The notes under the pieces are model-generated. The model did not search any database. It saw only the letters and a program-made list of their open reading frames with translations, and had not been told where the DNA came from. From contig NZ_SJSK01000001.1 of the NCBI RefSeq assembly GCF_004331645.1, positions 1,550,001-1,614,000 on the forward strand: a stretch of DNA of 64,000 nucleotides, read 5' to 3'. Shown here one piece after another: positions 26,432 through 34,302 of the stretch (position 1 is its first letter; each line of letters begins with the position of its first letter). Position numbers and translations under genes: made by a program. The stretch is from Pedobacter frigiditerrae (lineage in GTDB: Bacteria; Bacteroidota; Bacteroidia; Sphingobacteriales; Sphingobacteriaceae).

Positions 26432-27316
26432 TTAATTAAGTAACCATTTTATTAGGTCAATTGGCTCGGCAATGCTCCAAGAATGAGGATGAACTTGATT
26501 GCCATTTCTTACACCTTTATTTTGTGTTAATATTAATTCAACTTTTTGATTTTGATTTTTCAGGAGTAACTTGTTAATATAGCCAGCGCAATCAGTTACA
26601 TTCATATCTGATAGATCCATATTTCTATTTTTTATCCACCATAAAATATCAGGTTCGCAATAAATCCTTAATGCGGTTAAGTTATAATCTGGTAATGATG
26701 CTGTGATGGTAAAATCTGGATTATACACTGATAGTCTTTTTAAACCGTTTTCAGGTAATTGTTTATCGGTGTTGATAGAATCCAATTTCATAATCACACT
26801 TTTCTCTCTGCCCTTGGTAAGCGATTTTCGTAGCCTGACCATATCTAGTGGTGGGTCAATTGCAAATATTTTATAAATTTTAAATTTGCTATGCTTTTGA
26901 GTGTAAAATTTTAATGCTGTAGTGCCACCAATAGAAAAGCCTCCTATAAATAGTCGAACTGTTGAAGAAATTTTTTCTTGCTCATAAAAATGATTAATCA
27001 TTTTTTCAAGTTTAGCAATAGAATTATCGTCTATTGCTAAGCTTTCATTATTCGGGCTTAGATTTACAATTACTATGGCAATGCCATTTTTTTCTGCTTC
27101 TTGAAGAATTGTTGTTTGTGCGCTAACTGAATAGGGGTGTTCCCCTAAACCTGGGATAAGTACCAAAACATTATTGAAACTACCACCTTTAGGAATCTGC
27201 TTAAAATAATAGCAACCTTTGCCGAACATTTTATCATTCTCAACTTTTGGTGGTAACTGTGAAAATGCTATTGAGTTTGTTAAGACAAAAGCTATAAAAA
27301 ATATAAAATTCTTCAT
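26432..27316 (-). CDS. Secreted alpha/beta hydrolase, DUF-type esterase
   Basis: A 294-residue exported hydrolase. I start at the ATG at 27316, giving a clean signal peptide (MKNFIFFIAF... to AFSQ). An in-frame TTG at 27361 lies upstream, but a TATATTTG promoter box (27339-27346) falls inside that longer reading. The oxyanion region is VLVLIPGLGEHP and the nucleophile elbow GGFSIGGTTALKF. The expected acidic residue and the C-terminal histidine (PHSWSIAEPI) are present. The substrate is unknown. Confidence 0.75.
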   Translation of the reverse strand: MKNFIFFIAFVLTNSIAFSQLPPKVENDKMFGKGCYYFKQIPKGGSFNNVLVLIPGLGEHPYSVSAQTTILQEAEKNGIAIVIVNLSPNNESLAIDDNSIAKLEKMINHFYEQEKISSTVRLFIGGFSIGGTTALKFYTQKHSKFKIYKIFAIDPPLDMVRLRKSLTKGREKSVIMKLDSINTDKQLPENGLKRLSVYNPDFTITASLPDYNLTALRIYCEPDILWWIKNRNMDLSDMNVTDCAGYINKLLLKNQNQKVELILTQNKGVRNGNQVHPHSWSIAEPIDLIKWLLN

Positions 27317-27420
27317 TGTTTTATGAATCAGAATGAAGCAAATATAGGTTTTAAGGTTCAAAGGACCCCAATTATTTATAAAATGAAGTGTTAATTATGA
27401 ATAATTGATATATTAGATAA

Positions 27421-28077
27421 ATGAAAGTTATTGCGCTGTCTATTATTGTTTTAGTCTCTTCAATAGTTCTTGTTACCTGTAAAAAAGTCAAGCCGGGAAT
27501 TGCAACCTCAGTTTCGGGCTTTGCTATAGATAGTGCTAAAAATAAGCGATTGGCCAACGCCTCTGTAGTTATTTATGGCTGTAGAATAAATAGCATGAAT
27601 GGTAGTAGGCTATGTGCAGACTCTGTGATAGGTGCTAAAACTGATTTAAAAGGAGACTTCAATATGTCCTTTGTATCTGATGGTAATTATATTGGTTATG
27701 ATGTCGAAATATCTTATTATGATAAAAACTATGAAAGAAAAAATTCGGTTAAATTAAATCCTGGTGTTAAAAATTCAGTGATTTTATCTGCTATAGAGTT
27801 AAGTAACCTAAAATTAGATTTAAAAATTTTAAGTAATCCGATTGGAGAAATCTCCGTTCATTCATGGAAAACTTCATATTTTCTCAAAGGAACTTCTAAC
27901 GATGTCATCTTAAATTTTAAGGTTTACCCTAATGTGAAAAATGATGTTCACCTCATTGTTTGGGATCCTAAAATTGGAAGATATAGGAAAATTATAGAAA
28001 ATGTTTCTATTGGATTATTGGATACAACTACATATCAAAAAATAGTTCAAACTACAAACGATTTTCCTATTAATTGA
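27421..28077 (+). CDS. Lipoprotein with carboxypeptidase-regulatory-like domain
   Basis: A 218-residue lipoprotein; the signal peptide ends in the lipobox VLVTC (Cys20). Residues 28-100 fit a carboxypeptidase-regulatory-like (CarboxypepD_reg) beta-sandwich: VSGFAIDSAKNKRLANASV, then KTDLKGDFNMSF. The remaining 110 residues are unassigned and beta-rich. It has no catalytic motif; such domains usually bind or scaffold at the cell surface. Codon use is as AT-rich as its surroundings. A long non-coding gap follows. Confidence 0.75.
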   Translation: MKVIALSIIVLVSSIVLVTCKKVKPGIATSVSGFAIDSAKNKRLANASVVIYGCRINSMNGSRLCADSVIGAKTDLKGDFNMSFVSDGNYIGYDVEISYYDKNYERKNSVKLNPGVKNSVILSAIELSNLKLDLKILSNPIGEISVHSWKTSYFLKGTSNDVILNFKVYPNVKNDVHLIVWDPKIGRYRKIIENVSIGLLDTTTYQKIVQTTNDFPIN

Positions 28078-28207
28078 AATTGAGCTATGCAATTAGTGAA
28101 ATTTTGAGTTGATTAGTTAAATGAGGCAAATGCGGGTTTTTTAGTTTCAGAAAAATTAAAGTTTTGTAAAATAATGTGGCTAAAGCCGAATTGTATTCTG
28201 TTTTTAT

Positions 28208-28227
28208 CCGTTGGCTGAAGCCAACGG
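28208..28227. repeat. Palindrome CCGTTGGCTGAAGCCAACGG
   Basis: A 9-bp perfect stem with a 2-base loop, a multicopy-type intergenic palindrome. A diverged partner (TTGCCATCTGCTTTAGCTGA) lies 40-60 bases downstream. No poly-T follows, so it is not a terminator. Confidence 0.6.
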
Positions 28228-28362
28228 CAATGAAATTTTATCGTTGCCAATTTATTGCTACTCTTTGCCATCTGCTTTAGCTGAAGGAAAAGGAGGGTTT
28301 ATCCGTATAGTTATTGCGACTATGAGCTGTACCAAGGACGATTTGCTTTGTTAAATAAACCT

Positions 28363-28412
28363 TATGGTAGCGGGCACGAAATGAAATGAAGTAAAGCGGA
28401 CAGAAGGGCTAA
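28363..28412 (+). repeat. Dispersed repeat GGTAGCGRGCACG...AAGTAAAGCGRACAG, copy B
   Basis: Shorter than copy A (18383-18445) but with the same ends and orientation. The interior reads AAATGAAATG instead of the TAGGGATAATCC segment. Confidence 0.6.
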
Positions 28413-28539
28413 ACTAACCGAAGAGCTACTGACAAACTTTTTCTAATAAAAACTTACCATAAAAGGCATTTAAGTAAATACCAACTGCGGCAGGCAGGTA
28501 TGCTTACATGGCCTTATATTTCTTATATGGTTAAAAATA

Positions 28540-28571
28540 AAAAAGAGACATGCAAAATGCACGTCTCTTTA
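28540..28571 (-). terminator. ahcY: Intrinsic terminator downstream of ahcY
   Basis: On the minus strand AAAGAGACGTGCA and TGCATGTCTCTTT pair with one mismatch around a 3-base loop, followed by TTTTATTTTT. It lies about 35 bp past the ahcY stop. Confidence 0.85.
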
Positions 28572-28604
28572 TGTAACTCGTAAGCCCCTTTGGGGGTTTG
28601 GGGT

Positions 28605-29921
28605 TTAGTATCTATAAGTGTCTGGTTTGAAAGGACCTTCTACTGCAACACCGATATAATCTGCTTGGTGTTGATCCAAAACGTCTAATTCTACACCGAT
28701 TTTTTCTAAGTGTAAGCGAGCAACTTTTTCGTCTAAATGTTTAGGTAACACATAAACTTTGTTTTCGTATTTACCTGGGTTAGTCCAAAGTTCTAATTGA
28801 GCCAAAGTTTGGTTAGTAAATGAGTTACTCATTACAAAACTTGGGTGACCAGTTGCGCAACCTAAGTTAACCAAACGACCTTCAGCCAAAACGATTACGT
28901 CTTTACCATCGATAGTATATTTGTCAACTTGTGGTTTAATTTCAACTTTAGTATCGCCATAAGCACCATTTAACCAAGCCATGTCAATTTCGTTATCGAA
29001 GTGACCGATGTTACAAACGATAGCTTTGTCTTTTAATGCCCTGAAGTGTTTTTCACGAACGATATCGCAGTTACCAGTTGTAGTTACAACGATATCTGCT
29101 TCTTTAATTGCAGTGTCTAAACGTTTAACTTCATAACCTTCCATTGCAGCTTGTAAAGCACAAATTGGGTCAATTTCAGTAACAATTACGCGTACACCTT
29201 GTGAGCTTAAAGATTCTGCAGAACCTTTACCTACATCGCCATAACCGCAAACAACAGCTACTTTACCAGCCATCATTACATCTGTAGCACGACGAATTGC
29301 GTCTACTAATGATTCGCGACATCCGTATTTGTTATCGAATTTAGATTTAGTTACAGAATCGTTAACGTTAATTGCTGGTAAGTGCAATGTTCCGTTTTTC
29401 ATTCTTTCGTATAAACGGTGTACACCAGTTGTAGTTTCTTCAGATAAACCTTTAATAGCTGCAATAAGCTCAGGATATTTATCGAATACCATATTTGTTA
29501 AATCGCCACCATCATCTAAAATCATATTTAATGGTTTGCGATCTGGACCGAAATGTAAAGTTTGTTCAATACACCAATCAAAATCAACTTCGTTTAAGCC
29601 TTTCCAAGCATAAACTTGAATGCCAGCAGCAGCAATTGCAGCAGCAGCGTGGTCTTGAGTTGAGAAAATGTTACATGAGGACCAAGTAACTTCTGCCCCT
29701 AATTCTACCAAGGTTTCAATTAAAACTGCAGTTTGAATGGTCATGTGCAAACAGCCCGCAATACGAGCGCCTGCTAAAGGTTTAGATGGTCCGAATTCTT
29801 TACGTAAACTCATCAAGCCTGGCATTTCTGCCTCTGCTAATCCGATTTCTTTACGGCCCCATTCTGCCAGTGAAATGTCCTTAACTTTGTAAGGAACGTA
29901 AGTTGTCTCTACTGATGACAT
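28605..29921 (-). CDS. ahcY: Adenosylhomocysteinase
   Basis: The 438-residue cytosolic NAD-dependent enzyme that splits S-adenosylhomocysteine into adenosine and homocysteine, recycling the product of methyltransferases. Signatures are the N-terminal [17 protein letters not shown], the NAD-binding [27 protein letters not shown], and the C-terminal KPDTYRY. Nothing is missing. The gene is monocistronic, with a full promoter (29946-29978) and a terminator (28540-28571). I see no SAH riboswitch in the 25-base leader. Confidence 0.98.
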   Translation of the reverse strand: MSSVETTYVPYKVKDISLAEWGRKEIGLAEAEMPGLMSLRKEFGPSKPLAGARIAGCLHMTIQTAVLIETLVELGAEVTWSSCNIFSTQDHAAAAIAAAGIQVYAWKGLNEVDFDWCIEQTLHFGPDRKPLNMILDDGGDLTNMVFDKYPELIAAIKGLSEETTTGVHRLYERMKNGTLHLPAINVNDSVTKSKFDNKYGCRESLVDAIRRATDVMMAGKVAVVCGYGDVGKGSAESLSSQGVRVIVTEIDPICALQAAMEGYEVKRLDTAIKEADIVVTTTGNCDIVREKHFRALKDKAIVCNIGHFDNEIDMAWLNGAYGDTKVEIKPQVDKYTIDGKDVIVLAEGRLVNLGCATGHPSFVMSNSFTNQTLAQLELWTNPGKYENKVYVLPKHLDEKVARLHLEKIGVELDVLDQHQADYIGVAVEGPFKPDTYRY

Positions 29922-29945
29922 AATTATTCGTTTTTAAATATGATG

Positions 29946-29978
29946 CAAAGGTAAACCATTCCCTTATCAATAACAAAA
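29946..29978 (-). promoter_or_regulatory. ahcY: Full Bacteroidota promoter of ahcY
   Basis: On the minus strand TTTTG (29974-29978), a 20-bp spacer and TACCTTTG (29946-29953) give an almost ideal -33/-7 pair. The predicted leader is roughly 20 bases. This is the cleanest promoter in the window. Confidence 0.8.
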
Positions 29979-30060
29979 AAGTAGCTGTTAGAAGATTAAA
30001 CCTTATTTTAAACTGACAATAAAATAAACAATAAAATATTTCCTTTACTTTTACGGTATA

Positions 30061-30903
30061 ATGGCTAATTTTTCAATGACCGACCATTTTTTCAACCATT
30101 CGCTTGTTAATTTACATTATTATAAATTTGGCAATGGGCCAAAGGCGATGCTGTGTTTTCATGGTTTTGGTATGCACGGCAAGCAGTTCTCTATTCTAGA
30201 AGAGAAGTTTGGGGCCGAATATACTTTTTATGGTTTCGACCTTTTTTTTCATAAAGAAACTGAGCTGCAAAATCAGTCTATTGAGCATTTGAAAAAAGGA
30301 ATTTCGAAAGTTGAGTTTTGTAGGCTGATTATGGATTTTTGCGATGCTCATCAAATTGATAGGTTTTGTGTAATGAGTTATTCATTAGGTACTTATTATG
30401 CTAGCGTGCTTGCAGAGTTTGAAGCGAAAAGAATAGATAACCTATTTATATTAGCACCTGCGTTTTTAAAAACCTTAACTATTATTAAGATTTTCGCTAA
30501 AAACAAGCTTGCAAACTTATTTTTCAGGAAACTTTTTTTAAGTGAGCATGGTATTAGCATTGCACTAAATTTATTCAGAAAAATCAGGATTTTTGATTTG
30601 AAAAGTTATCATATTTTACAAAAGGAAATGGCAACTGCCGAATTGCGTTATGCATTTTATGCAAATGTTACTTACCTCCGTCATTTAGAAACTAAACCAA
30701 GTGATTTAATTAAAGCACTAAACCTTAATCATGTGAAGTGTTACTTTGTATTTGGCGAACGAGATAAAATGTACCCACAGCACCTAGCTGATGAAATAAT
30801 ACCACAGTTAAATTTTGGAAGCAAAACTACTTTAGATGAAGACCATGATATGGTTAATAAAAACCTACCCTCAAAAATTTACAGTTTAATTTATGATAAT
30901 TAA
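30061..30903 (+). CDS. Alpha/beta hydrolase
   Basis: A 280-residue cytoplasmic hydrolase. The oxyanion region is MLCFHGFGMHGKQFS, the nucleophile elbow MSYSLGTYYASVL, and a late acid/histidine pair is visible in VFGERDKMYPQHL and LDEDHDMV. No signal peptide is present. The last 11 bp overlap the acyltransferase gene, so the two are translationally coupled and probably work on the same lipid or thioester. The exact substrate is unknown. The gene has its own start 60 bp after an AT-rich region, with an imperfect TACTTTTA box. Confidence 0.85.
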   Translation: MANFSMTDHFFNHSLVNLHYYKFGNGPKAMLCFHGFGMHGKQFSILEEKFGAEYTFYGFDLFFHKETELQNQSIEHLKKGISKVEFCRLIMDFCDAHQIDRFCVMSYSLGTYYASVLAEFEAKRIDNLFILAPAFLKTLTIIKIFAKNKLANLFFRKLFLSEHGISIALNLFRKIRIFDLKSYHILQKEMATAELRYAFYANVTYLRHLETKPSDLIKALNLNHVKCYFVFGERDKMYPQHLADEIIPQLNFGSKTTLDEDHDMVNKNLPSKIYSLIYDN

Positions 30904-31546
30904 GGCAAAACCATTTAGTCCGAAAACCATACTTTTTTTAGGTAGAATTTTAAACTGGTTCATGGGCTGGAAATTTAATAAGCTAAAAATTTATGATGCA
31001 GAAGTGCTGAAAGGTCATTCGTATATTTATATGTGTAACCATTTTGGGTTTTGGGATGGTTTTTTTGCTTGTTACTTTTGCTTAAAATCTATTTATAAGT
31101 TAGAGCCTAATTTAAAAGGATTTTACATGATGTCTTTAGAAGCCCAGATGAAAAAACATATGTGGCTTAGACGAATTGGGTGTTTTTCTATTGCTCCAGG
31201 TACAAAATCGGTAAGTGAGAGCTTAGATTATGCAGCAGAAATTTTAAATGAACCCGGACATATTTTTGTATTGTTTCCGCAGGGCGATTTAGAATCTTGT
31301 CATGTAGATTATATTAATGTTAAACCAGGTATTGCCGAGATTTTGAAAAGAGTAAAGGGCAACTGTCAGTTGATTTGGAGCTCGAATATGATAGAATATT
31401 TTGAGAGCTTAAAGCCATCCGTTACCTTTTATGGCTTAAATTGCGGAACTAACCACGATTTTAATCTCGAAAAATTAACAAACGATATTAATCAACATCA
31501 CCAAGCCTCAATTAAAAAACAGTTTAGATTTAAAAATAGAGTTTAA
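30893..31546 (+). CDS. PlsC-like 1-acyl-glycerol-phosphate acyltransferase family protein
   Basis: A 217-residue acyltransferase of the PlsC/LPLAT fold. The catalytic HxxxxD motif is CNHFGFWDGFFA, and a FPQGDLES motif corresponds to the FPEGTRS substrate-binding block, with Gly conserved and Glu changed to Gln. An N-terminal hydrophobic segment may touch the membrane. The change at the glutamate position means the acceptor may not be ordinary lysophosphatidate. It overlaps the upstream hydrolase gene by 11 bp. Other LPLAT activities, such as ornithine-lipid or glycolipid acylation, remain possible. Confidence 0.8.
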   Translation: MIIKAKPFSPKTILFLGRILNWFMGWKFNKLKIYDAEVLKGHSYIYMCNHFGFWDGFFACYFCLKSIYKLEPNLKGFYMMSLEAQMKKHMWLRRIGCFSIAPGTKSVSESLDYAAEILNEPGHIFVLFPQGDLESCHVDYINVKPGIAEILKRVKGNCQLIWSSNMIEYFESLKPSVTFYGLNCGTNHDFNLEKLTNDINQHHQASIKKQFRFKNRV

Positions 31547-31613
31547 CACATTTTAAGCAAGCTTAAAGTATTATTTCGTATTGAATGGTGACACCAGTTT
31601 TATTATTTGTTTA

Positions 31614-31937
31614 ATGATGGTTACTGAGGACAATGGTTTTATACATTGGTTGCAAAATCATTTGCTGACTTGTCCAATGAAACAAACATTTGGCATAGAT
31701 TGCCCAGGCTGCGGTTTACAACGCTCCATTATTGCATTAATGCACGGAGATTTGATAAGTTCTTTTAAGCTTTACCCTGCCACAATTCCTTTTTTATTTT
31801 TGATTGGTTTTACTTTAGTTCATTTAAAAGCTGATTTTAGGTCTGGTGCACAAATTATAAAAATAGCAGTCGGATTTGTAGCTATCATTATCCTAATCAA
31901 TTATATTTATAAAATATTTACACATCAATTAATTTAA
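31614..31937 (+). CDS. DUF2752 membrane protein
   Basis: A 107-residue protein of the DUF2752 family. The hallmark is CPMKQTFGIDCPGCGLQRS, followed by hydrophobic helices (FKLYPATIPFLFLIGF and IIKIAVGFVAIIILIN). I start at the ATG at 31614; an in-frame TTG at 31581 would add 11 residues. The conserved cysteines may coordinate metal, but the function is unknown. It is followed after 4 bp by the CCC-motif membrane protein gene, with which it commonly occurs in Bacteroidota, so they form one operon. Confidence 0.85.
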   Translation: MMVTEDNGFIHWLQNHLLTCPMKQTFGIDCPGCGLQRSIIALMHGDLISSFKLYPATIPFLFLIGFTLVHLKADFRSGAQIIKIAVGFVAIIILINYIYKIFTHQLI

Positions 31938-31941
31938 CGCT

Positions 31942-32373
31942 ATGTCTGAAGAGCAACTAGAACCACAAGAAACGCCAAAACCAATTCAACCGCCAGTTCC
32001 ACCACAAAACAATCCATTTCCACACAGCGGAGGATTTAATGGTATGCAGCAAAATTTACCAAATGCAACTATTGCATTGATTTTAGGAATCCTTTCTATT
32101 CCGGGTTGTTGCTGTTATGGTATTTTAGGTTTAATATTGGGTATTGTAGCTTGGGTTTTAGGTGCTGGTGAGATAAAGAAATTCCACTTAAATCCAAATG
32201 CTTATACAGAATCCTCATTAAAAAATGCTAAAGCAGGTAAGGTTTGTGGTATAATAGGGACCGTGTTAGGTAGTTTATATTTATTAATTATAATCCTAAT
32301 TATTGCTATTTATGGTTTTGCATTTATACAAGACCCTAACTTTGCTAAAGAGTTAATAGAAAACATGAAATAA
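31942..32373 (+). CDS. CCC-motif membrane protein (DUF4190-like)
   Basis: A 143-residue membrane protein. The N-terminus is proline- and glutamine-rich (PKPIQPPVPPQNNPF), a low-complexity cytoplasmic tail. It is followed by a hydrophobic helix bearing the eponymous CCC motif (SIPGCCCYGILG) and a second helix (GTVLGSLYLLIIILII). Function is unknown. The gene begins 4 bp after the DUF2752 stop and ends at a strong terminator, so the pair is a discrete operon. Confidence 0.85.
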   Translation: MSEEQLEPQETPKPIQPPVPPQNNPFPHSGGFNGMQQNLPNATIALILGILSIPGCCCYGILGLILGIVAWVLGAGEIKKFHLNPNAYTESSLKNAKAGKVCGIIGTVLGSLYLLIIILIIAIYGFAFIQDPNFAKELIENMK

Positions 32374-32394
32374 TTATTTAACTATTAAATAATG

Positions 32395-32429
32395 AGGGAT
32401 GGCAAGCATATTGGCATCCCTTTTCTTTT
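32395..32429 (+). terminator. Intrinsic terminator after the DUF2752-CCC operon
   Basis: GGGATGGCAA and TTGGCATCCC pair with one G-G mismatch around GCATA, followed by TTTTCTTTT on the plus strand. It lies about 20 bp past the stop. Confidence 0.8.
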
Positions 32430-32489
32430 ACCTGTAAGTCAGCAGATTGTTATTTTATGATGCAATAAATTTTAGCGCATAATCTTTAT

Positions 32490-32497
32490 TATCTTTG
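32490..32497 (+). promoter_or_regulatory. -7 promoter box TATCTTTG of the bacilliredoxin gene
   Basis: An exact TAnnTTTG box 26 bp before the ATG at 32524. The -33 element is not clear. Confidence 0.5.
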
Positions 32498-32523
32498 CGT
32501 ATTAATTAATAAAAGAGAAAAAG

Positions 32524-32934
32524 ATGTATCCAGAATATTTAGTAGAACCTATGCGTGCTGAGTTAACAAACGTAGGTTTTGAAGAATTGAAATCTGCAGA
32601 AGCAGTTGATAGTGCAATTAAAGGCGAAGGAACTGTGTTTGTTGTAGTAAACTCTGTATGTGGTTGCGCAGCAGCAAATGCTCGCCCAGCAGCTAAAATT
32701 GCTGCGGCAAACGCTAAACACCCAGATAAATTGGTAACAGTTTTTGCTGGTATGGAAAAAGAAGCTGTTGATAAAGCAAGAGGTTACATGATGCCTTTCC
32801 CTCCATCATCTCCTTCTATGGCATTATTTAAAGATGGTAAATTGGTTCATATGATTGAGCGTCATCAAATTGAAGGTCGCCCAGCACAAATGATAGCTGA
32901 CAGCTTAATTGGTGCTTTTGAGCAATATTGTTAA
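32524..32934 (+). CDS. BrxA/BrxB family bacilliredoxin
   Basis: A 136-residue thioredoxin-fold protein of the YphP/YqiW family. The redox motif CGC is at 46-48 (NSVCGCAAANARPA), the same arrangement as Bacillus BrxA/BrxB, which remove bacillithiol from mixed disulfides. Bacteroidota members keep the fold, although whether this organism makes bacillithiol is not known from the window. The gene is monocistronic, with a promoter box and a terminator at 32994-33026. The length and start are standard for the family. Confidence 0.93.
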   Translation: MYPEYLVEPMRAELTNVGFEELKSAEAVDSAIKGEGTVFVVVNSVCGCAAANARPAAKIAAANAKHPDKLVTVFAGMEKEAVDKARGYMMPFPPSSPSMALFKDGKLVHMIERHQIEGRPAQMIADSLIGAFEQYC

Positions 32935-32952
32935 AGATTGATTACACCCTCG

Positions 32953-32968
32953 CCTGCCGGTAGGCAGG
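32953..32968. repeat. CCTGCC/GGCAGG palindromic repeat
   Basis: A 6-bp perfect stem around GGTA. It is a short relative of the palindromes at 3495-3517 and 17329-17351. Confidence 0.7.
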
Positions 32969-32993
32969 GATTGAGGTGATTTCACAGATAATA

Positions 32994-33026
32994 AAAAACC
33001 CATCTTGTTGTGCAAGATGGGTTTTT
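32994..33026 (+). terminator. Intrinsic terminator of the bacilliredoxin gene
   Basis: AAAAACCCATCTTG and CAAGATGGGTTTTT form a perfect 14-bp stem around TTGTG. The symmetrical A and T runs could stop transcription from both sides. Confidence 0.85.
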
Positions 33027-33080
33027 CGCTAACAAACTCTTGGCTTAAAGCCGATAAGGCTAATTCACAAAGCCTATTTA

Positions 33081-33124
33081 AACGAAGGATGAACGTAAGA
33101 TGAACGAAGGATGGACGTAAGATG
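33081..33124. repeat. Four-unit 11-bp tandem repeat (AACGAAGGATG type)
   Basis: AACGAAGGATG, AACGTAAGATG, AACGAAGGATG and GACGTAAGATG follow each other without gaps. Units 1 and 3 are identical, and units 2 and 4 differ by one base, so a 22-bp dimer was probably duplicated. There are no spacers, so this is not a CRISPR. Confidence 0.8.
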
Positions 33125-33390
33125 GTACTATTACCACTATAGCTAAACTAATAGATTGTCCTCCTTTAACAACACAAGATACCTGCGGGAATTTAATGAT
33201 TGGTTGTTCAGTCTATGGTTATTGATTCCTGGCTTGTGAGGAGGAGTCTTGGCGAAGGGCTGGGCTTGTTAACATCCAAATGCCTTAGCTTATTAGGTAA
33301 GAGGAAATGGGTGAAATTGGCACTGAGCTCTAATGCCTTTGTATGGAGAAGAAACTAGGCGTATAATTCTCCCCAGACGCTTTTTATGCT
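33125..33390 (+). ncRNA. Candidate structured non-coding element (low certainty)
   Basis: This stretch is noticeably richer in G and C than the surrounding intergenic DNA (for example GAGGAGGAGTCTTGGCG and AATTCTCCCCAGACGC), has no protein-like frame, and ends in ACGCTTTTT. A short GCGT/ACGC pair flanks the T-run. The strand is assigned only from that T-run. It could equally be a degenerate mobile or repeat element. Nothing proves transcription. Confidence 0.25.
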
Positions 33391-33398
33391 TAATTTCT

Positions 33399-34190
33399 TT
33401 AAAAATCTTTATTCAACAACTTCTCTAGCTCCCCGAAAGAGACGTTCATTCTTACCCTGCCTTGTTTGGCATAGGCAATTTCGCCAGTTTCTTCAGAAAT
33501 AATAACAGCAACAGCATCTGTAGTTTCAGAAACCCCAATTCCTGCTCTGTGCCTTAGGCCAAAATGGGTTGGTAATTTATCGTTATCCGTTAATGGTAAA
33601 ATACAACTGGCGCTCTTAATTTTATTCTCAGCTATAACTACAGCGCCATCATGTAACGGACTATATTTTTGGAATATACTTTCCAAAAGTCTTTTTGAAA
33701 TTTTTGAATCGATGATTTCACAACTGTTATTAAAAAGCTCATCATCATAAAACTTAACGAAAACAATTAAAGCCCCCGTACGTGTTTTTTTCATACTCTT
33801 GCAAGCATCTATAATTGGCTTAATTCTAATCAGGTTATCACGTTCTAAATCTTTGCTGCCAAATAAATAACCCCACCAAGCCTTATTTTTTTGTAAGGAT
33901 GTGCTTTTTCCAATATGTAATAAAAACCTCCTAATCTCTGGTTGGAAAATAATAACCAATGCCATGATGCCAACTGCCATAAACTTGTTGATAATGGCAG
34001 ACAACAAATCCATATGAAGGCTTTTCACCAAATGGTAAAACAAGAATATGATGAGCAATCCGAGCAGTAGATTTACTGCAAGCGTGTTTTTGATTAAGCT
34101 GTAAATGTAATAGATTAATATGGCTACAACGATGATATCAATTGCACTAATCCACGTAAATTTCAGAAAATCAAAATCAAGGCCTTTCAT
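33399..34190 (-). CDS. cdaA: Diadenylate cyclase CdaA
   Basis: A 263-residue membrane enzyme that makes cyclic di-AMP from two ATP. Three N-terminal hydrophobic helices (about 12-32, 38-55, 65-85) precede the DAC domain, whose DGA (181-183) and RHR (213-215) motifs are both intact (SPLHDGAVV and GLRHRAGIGV). I start at the ATG at 34190; an in-frame TTG lies 18 bp upstream. It is downstream of folP on the same strand (112-bp gap), an arrangement often seen in Bacteroidota. No c-di-AMP phosphodiesterase or CdaR-like gene is in the window. Confidence 0.95.
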   Translation of the reverse strand: MKGLDFDFLKFTWISAIDIIVVAILIYYIYSLIKNTLAVNLLLGLLIIFLFYHLVKSLHMDLLSAIINKFMAVGIMALVIIFQPEIRRFLLHIGKSTSLQKNKAWWGYLFGSKDLERDNLIRIKPIIDACKSMKKTRTGALIVFVKFYDDELFNNSCEIIDSKISKRLLESIFQKYSPLHDGAVVIAENKIKSASCILPLTDNDKLPTHFGLRHRAGIGVSETTDAVAVIISEETGEIAYAKQGRVRMNVSFGELEKLLNKDF

Positions 34191-34302
34191 TGTGCCTAAG
34201 TTAATCAATTAAAGGGTTTTAATCAATTAAAAAACGGTATTATTCGGTAAAAATGAAATTTGCTCTTAAAATGTTTGTCGAAATGAAAATATGAGCAACT
34301 GA

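Larger units (their letters stand above)
28078..28604. other. Long intergenic region with palindromes, a dispersed repeat and the ahcY terminator
   Basis: A 527-bp gap without a supported gene. It contains a 20-bp near-perfect palindrome CCGTTGGCTGAAGCCAACGG (28208-28227), related text TTGCCATCTGCTTTAGCTGA near 28267-28286, copy B of the GGTAGCGRGCACG element (28363-28412), a partial CTGCGGCAGGCAGG element (28485-28498), the ahcY terminator (28540-28571) and a CCCC-rich repeat (28577-28604). Confidence 0.65.
32935..33398. other. Intergenic region: palindrome, terminator, 11-bp tandem repeat and a GC-richer tail
   Basis: A 464-bp gap between the convergent bacilliredoxin and cdaA genes. It holds CCTGCC/GGCAGG (32953-32968), a terminator (32994-33026), four 11-bp tandem units (33081-33124), and a visibly GC-richer stretch (33125-33390) that ends in a T-run. 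No open frame there looks protein-like. Confidence 0.65.

Noticed and set aside
27317..27361. Longer N-terminus for the secreted hydrolase
   Set aside because: The extra codons contain a promoter box and would displace a clean signal peptide.
29922..30060. SAH or SAM riboswitch upstream of ahcY
   Set aside because: The predicted leader is about 20 bases, too short, and no conserved riboswitch core is present.
33081..33124. CRISPR-like tandem repeat
   Set aside because: Units are 11 bp with no spacers and no cas genes.
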